From Bacteroidales bacterium (GTDB taxonomy: Bacteria; Bacteroidota; Bacteroidia; Bacteroidales; Bacteroidaceae), in assembly GCA_012517855.1 (NCBI GenBank), contig JAAYUD010000096.1:1-64000 (forward strand): DNA of 64,000 bases, read 5' to 3'. Of this stretch, positions 60,727 through 64,000 are shown one piece after another. The notes under the pieces are model-generated. The model was not told the origin of the DNA. It was given only the letters and a program-made list of their open reading frames with translations, and did not search any database. The position numbers and the translations under genes were made by a program. Each line of letters begins with the position of its first letter. Position 1 is the first letter of the stretch.

Positions 60727-61439
60727 AAAATGAAATAACGCTAAACATTGTTATCAACAAGATGACTGACAAAATAAAAGAAGAACGTATCACAGCCGAC
60801 AGAACGCTGATTAATATAGCGAGAATTATCTCGTTCATATTCACTCCGTTCTTCATTCCGATGCTAGCATTCATCATTTTATTCCTATTCTCCTATCTCC
60901 ATATGCTGCCGTTGGGATACAAACTGATAGTTACGTGGATCGTTTATTGTTTTACGATTCTCATTCCGACACTGACCATTTATATATTCAGAAAGGTGAA
61001 CGGCTTTAAACTAGTAGAACTCAACGAACGCAAGAAGCGCTATGTCCCATTCCTCCTAACCATTTTATCGTATGTGTGCTGCCTGCTGATGATGCGCAGA
61101 ATGAGCATACCTTGGTATATGACCGGAATCATTCTGACAGCCCTGATGATATCAATTGTATGCGTCATAGCCAATCTAAAATGGAAATTGAGTGAACACA
61201 TGGCAGGATGTGGCGGTATAGTAGGCGGTCTGATATCATTCAGTGCACTCTTTGGGTACAACCCTGTGTGGTGGCTCTGTCTGTTCATCTTTACCTCGGG
61301 CACGTTAGGCTCGGCACGCATCATATTGGGGCATCACACATTGGGCGAAGTGATAAGTGGATTTGTCGTAGGCTTTATTTGCTCGCTACTCATCCTACAC
61401 CCCATCAGTAATATACTATTTAGAGTTTTCTTATTTTAA
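60723..61439 (+). CDS. PAP2-superfamily membrane phosphatase-like protein
   Basis: Multi-TM; SARIILGHHTLGEVISGFVVGF (PAP2-like C-terminal motif); overlaps the rpoN stop. Confidence 0.75.
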   Translation: MKNEITLNIVINKMTDKIKEERITADRTLINIARIISFIFTPFFIPMLAFIILFLFSYLHMLPLGYKLIVTWIVYCFTILIPTLTIYIFRKVNGFKLVELNERKKRYVPFLLTILSYVCCLLMMRRMSIPWYMTGIILTALMISIVCVIANLKWKLSEHMAGCGGIVGGLISFSALFGYNPVWWLCLFIFTSGTLGSARIILGHHTLGEVISGFVVGFICSLLILHPISNILFRVFLF

Positions 61440-61476
61440 TAATAATATAAACCTTAATTTTTTAAATTTCTTAGTT

Positions 61477-61851
61477 ATTAACATTCCAGCAAATTTAAAG
61501 TACACCAACGAACACGAATGGGTTCGTGTTGAAGGTGATATCGTTTATGTAGGTATCACCGATTACGCTCAAGAACAATTGGGCGACATCGTTTTTGTTG
61601 ACATACCAACAGTAGGCGAGACATTGAATGCCGGTGATACGATAGGTACCATCGAAGTTGTAAAAACCATATCAGACATCTTCTGCCCTGTTTCTGGAGA
61701 AGTGCTCGAAGTAAACGAAGCTTTGGAAGAAAATCCGGCACTTGTCAACCAAGATCCTTATGGAGAAGGTTGGTTGGTAAAGATCAAGCCAGCTGCCGAT
61801 ACAGACTTCGAGGCTCTGCTTGATGCCGAAGCATACAAAGCTTTATTATAA
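61477..61851 (+). CDS. gcvH: Glycine cleavage system H protein, apparent ATT start
   Basis: (M)NIPANLKYTNEHEWVRVEGDIVYVGITDYAQEQLGDIVFVDIPTVGETLNAGDTIGTIEVVKTISD; lipoyl-Lys motif EVVKT; the ORF track starts only at an internal ATG (61579). Confidence 0.9.
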   Translation: MNIPANLKYTNEHEWVRVEGDIVYVGITDYAQEQLGDIVFVDIPTVGETLNAGDTIGTIEVVKTISDIFCPVSGEVLEVNEALEENPALVNQDPYGEGWLVKIKPAADTDFEALLDAEAYKALL

Positions 61852-61874
61852 TATAGAATATAACCAGAAAGAAA

Positions 61875-62381
61875 ATGAAACCAGTTGTTAGTATTATCGT
61901 AGGCAGCACATCCGATCTTCCTATTATGGAGAAGGCTGCCGCATTTCTCAACGACATGCAGGTGCCTTTTGAAATGAACGCACTCTCTGCCCACCGTACC
62001 CCCGAAGCTGTTCGCGAATTTGCCGAATCGGCTCAAAAAAGAGGGTTGCAGGTGATTATTGCCGCTGCAGGAATGGCTGCCCATCTGCCAGGTGTGATTG
62101 CCGCATCAACTTTGGTGCCGGTTATCGGCGTTCCTATCAAATCGTCCATCGAGGGTATGGATGCCCTTCTAGCTATTGTTCAGATGCCTCCGGGTATACC
62201 AGTAGCCACTGTAGGCATAAACGGTGCACTCAATGCTGCCATCTTGGCTGTTCAGATTCTTTCGGTAGCCGATAAAGTACTCGAAAAACGTTTCGCCACT
62301 TATAAAGAGAGACTGAAACAAAAAATCGTGAAGGCTAATGAACAATTGAAAGAGGTAAAATACGATTATAAAACAAATTAA
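61875..62381 (+). CDS. purE: 5-(carboxyamino)imidazole ribonucleotide mutase
   Basis: VSIIVGSTSDLPIMEKAA, SAHRTPEAV, AAGMAAHLPGVIA. Confidence 0.97.
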   Translation: MKPVVSIIVGSTSDLPIMEKAAAFLNDMQVPFEMNALSAHRTPEAVREFAESAQKRGLQVIIAAAGMAAHLPGVIAASTLVPVIGVPIKSSIEGMDALLAIVQMPPGIPVATVGINGALNAAILAVQILSVADKVLEKRFATYKERLKQKIVKANEQLKEVKYDYKTN

Positions 62382-64000
62382 TGGATCTCTTTAATTACGT
62401 TCGAAGAAAATCATCGATTGTAAATATTGGAGCCACTCAAATGGGTGGCTCTAATCCTATCCGCATCCAGTCGATGACGAACACCTCGACTTTGGATACG
62501 GAAGGAAGTATAGCTCAGGCCAAACGTATTGCCGATGCCGGTGGTGAACTAGTGAGGCTTACCACGCAAGGCATCCGCGAAGCGGAAAATCTGAAAAACA
62601 TAAATGCAGGGTTGAGAAAAGACAGTTATATGATACCGCTGGTAGCTGATGTCCATTTCAATCCACGCGTGGCAGACGTAGCAGCACTTTATGCCGAAAA
62701 AGTACGCATCAATCCGGGAAACTATGTAGATGCAGCACGCACTTTCAAACACCTAGAGTATACTGACGAAGAATATGCCGCCGAGATACAAAAAATTCGT
62801 GAGCGCTTTATTCCTTTTCTGAATATCTGCAAGAAGAATCATACAGCCATTCGGATAGGAGTAAACCACGGTTCATTATCGGACCGCATCATGTCGCGCT
62901 ATGGTGATACGCCAAGAGGCATGGTAGAATCGTGCATGGAATTTCTTCGGATATGCCAAGACTATCAGTTTACGGATGTAGTGATATCCATTAAATCGTC
63001 CAACACAACGGTGATGGTAAAGACCGTCCGGCTACTTGTTGAAACAATGGCAAAAGAAGCCATGACGTTTCCATTGCATCTTGGTGTGACTGAAGCAGGC
63101 GACGGGGAAGATGGGCGTATAAAATCGGCATTCGGCATAGGCGCTTTATTGGCAGACGGTATTGGAGATACGATACGAGTCTCTTTAAGCGAAGCTCCAG
63201 AAGCGGAGATACCGGTCGCAGCAAAATTGGCAGATTATATTACTGTTCAATCTTTTCATCCTCACATCGAAACCGAAGCTGCCGCTTCATTTGACTATCT
63301 AAACCCAAGTCGGCGCCAAACAAAATCCGTGCACAACATAGGAGGAGACAAGGTTCCGGTAGTATTATCTTGCAGATTGGAAGATAACAAGGGCGAAATA
63401 GACAATGCTTTCAAGCCCGACTATATCTATGTAGGCAGCCGACTGCCCGAAACGTTGTTACCCGACACAGACTATATTATCGACGCTGACAATTGGGATG
63501 GAACCGAACATACATATCCAGCATTCAACTTCAATCATTTCCCCTTTATTGCATCCTGCAAGGCTGACCTAAAGTTCCTATTCCTCCCCTATTCCATGCT
63601 CAATGAAGAAGCCGTTGCCTGCCTGAGGATACATCCTGAAATAGTAGTGATATCGCAAAGCAATAGCCCACATCGTTTAGGAGAACATCGGGCGTTGGTA
63701 CACAAAATGATGAATGAAGGATTGCAAAATCCCGTAGTCATCTTTCAACATTATCAGGAAGATGAAGCGGAGAACTTCCAAATAAAATCGGCAGCCGACA
63801 TGGGAGCGTTAATTATTGACGGACTATGCGATGGCATTATGCTGATAAACAACGGGAAATTGCCAGCAACGACAATTGATGCCACAGCGTTCGGTATTTT
63901 ACAGGCCGGACGAACACGCACCAGCAAAACCGAATACATTTCGTGCCCTAGTTGTGGACGCACCCTGTTCGATCTACAAAAGACTATCGCCCGTATCAAA
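62381..64000 (+). CDS. ispG: 4-hydroxy-3-methylbut-2-en-1-yl diphosphate synthase, partial (runs off window)
   Basis: MDLFNYVRRKSSIVNIGATQMGGSNPIRIQSMTNT; ends ...EYISCPSCGRTLFDLQKT; ATG overlaps purE TAA; absent from the ORF track because it has no stop in the window. Confidence 0.95.
   Translation, partial: MDLFNYVRRKSSIVNIGATQMGGSNPIRIQSMTNTSTLDTEGSIAQAKRIADAGGELVRLTTQGIREAENLKNINAGLRKDSYMIPLVADVHFNPRVADVAALYAEKVRINPGNYVDAARTFKHLEYTDEEYAAEIQKIRERFIPFLNICKKNHTAIRIGVNHGSLSDRIMSRYGDTPRGMVESCMEFLRICQDYQFTDVVISIKSSNTTVMVKTVRLLVETMAKEAMTFPLHLGVTEAGDGEDGRIKSAFGIGALLADGIGDTIRVSLSEAPEAEIPVAAKLADYITVQSFHPHIETEAAASFDYLNPSRRQTKSVHNIGGDKVPVVLSCRLEDNKGEIDNAFKPDYIYVGSRLPETLLPDTDYIIDADNWDGTEHTYPAFNFNHFPFIASCKADLKFLFLPYSMLNEEAVACLRIHPEIVVISQSNSPHRLGEHRALVHKMMNEGLQNPVVIFQHYQEDEAENFQIKSAADMGALIIDGLCDGIMLINNGKLPATTIDATAFGILQAGRTRTSKTEYISCPSCGRTLFDLQKTIARIK

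Overview
This is a Bacteroidales (Bacteroides-like) chromosomal window in two parts. (1) About 1-42 kb is a very large glycan-utilisation (PUL) region. The minus strand reads as three probable transcription units: 40.8->33.5 kb, 33.1->13.1 kb and 12.5->2.5 kb. They carry two SusC/SusD pairs, an IPT/TIG surface glycan-binding protein, two GH27 alpha-galactosidases, a GH2 exo-glucosaminidase/mannosidase-like enzyme, a GH63/trehalase-like enzyme, a SASA/SGNH esterase, and an ADP-ribosylglycohydrolase-family protein next to a ribokinase and a GRP-family sugar permease. They also carry a ROK kinase next to a SIS sugar-P isomerase/deaminase, an alkaline phosphatase, three metallophosphoesterase domains (one fused to a glycosidase-like domain), five DUF4434-like TIM-barrel domains, an orphan sensor propeller, and a divergent LacI regulator. 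The tail of another PUL (DUF1735-type lipoprotein plus GH43-like protein) lies on the + strand at the left edge. (2) About 42-64 kb is mostly housekeeping: a TonB-dependent outer-membrane protein, a membrane wHTH regulator, metK, folK, queA, truB, uppP, ftsX, topA, a NUDIX hydrolase, pepP, rpoN, PAP2, gcvH, purE and ispG (partial). The most interesting signals are: the phosphatase + DUF4434 + alpha-galactosidase + ribose-module combination, which suggests an uncharacterised phosphorylated or ribose-containing glycan; a coherent glucosamine branch (GH2->ROK->SIS); a 4 x 22-bp array of palindromes with conserved arms and variable 4-nt centres at 12881-12964; hairpin-dense non-coding islands with a dispersed repeat at about 44.35 and 56.81 kb; and a gcvH gene that appears to start at ATT. 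All product calls are from motif recognition by eye; no searches were run.
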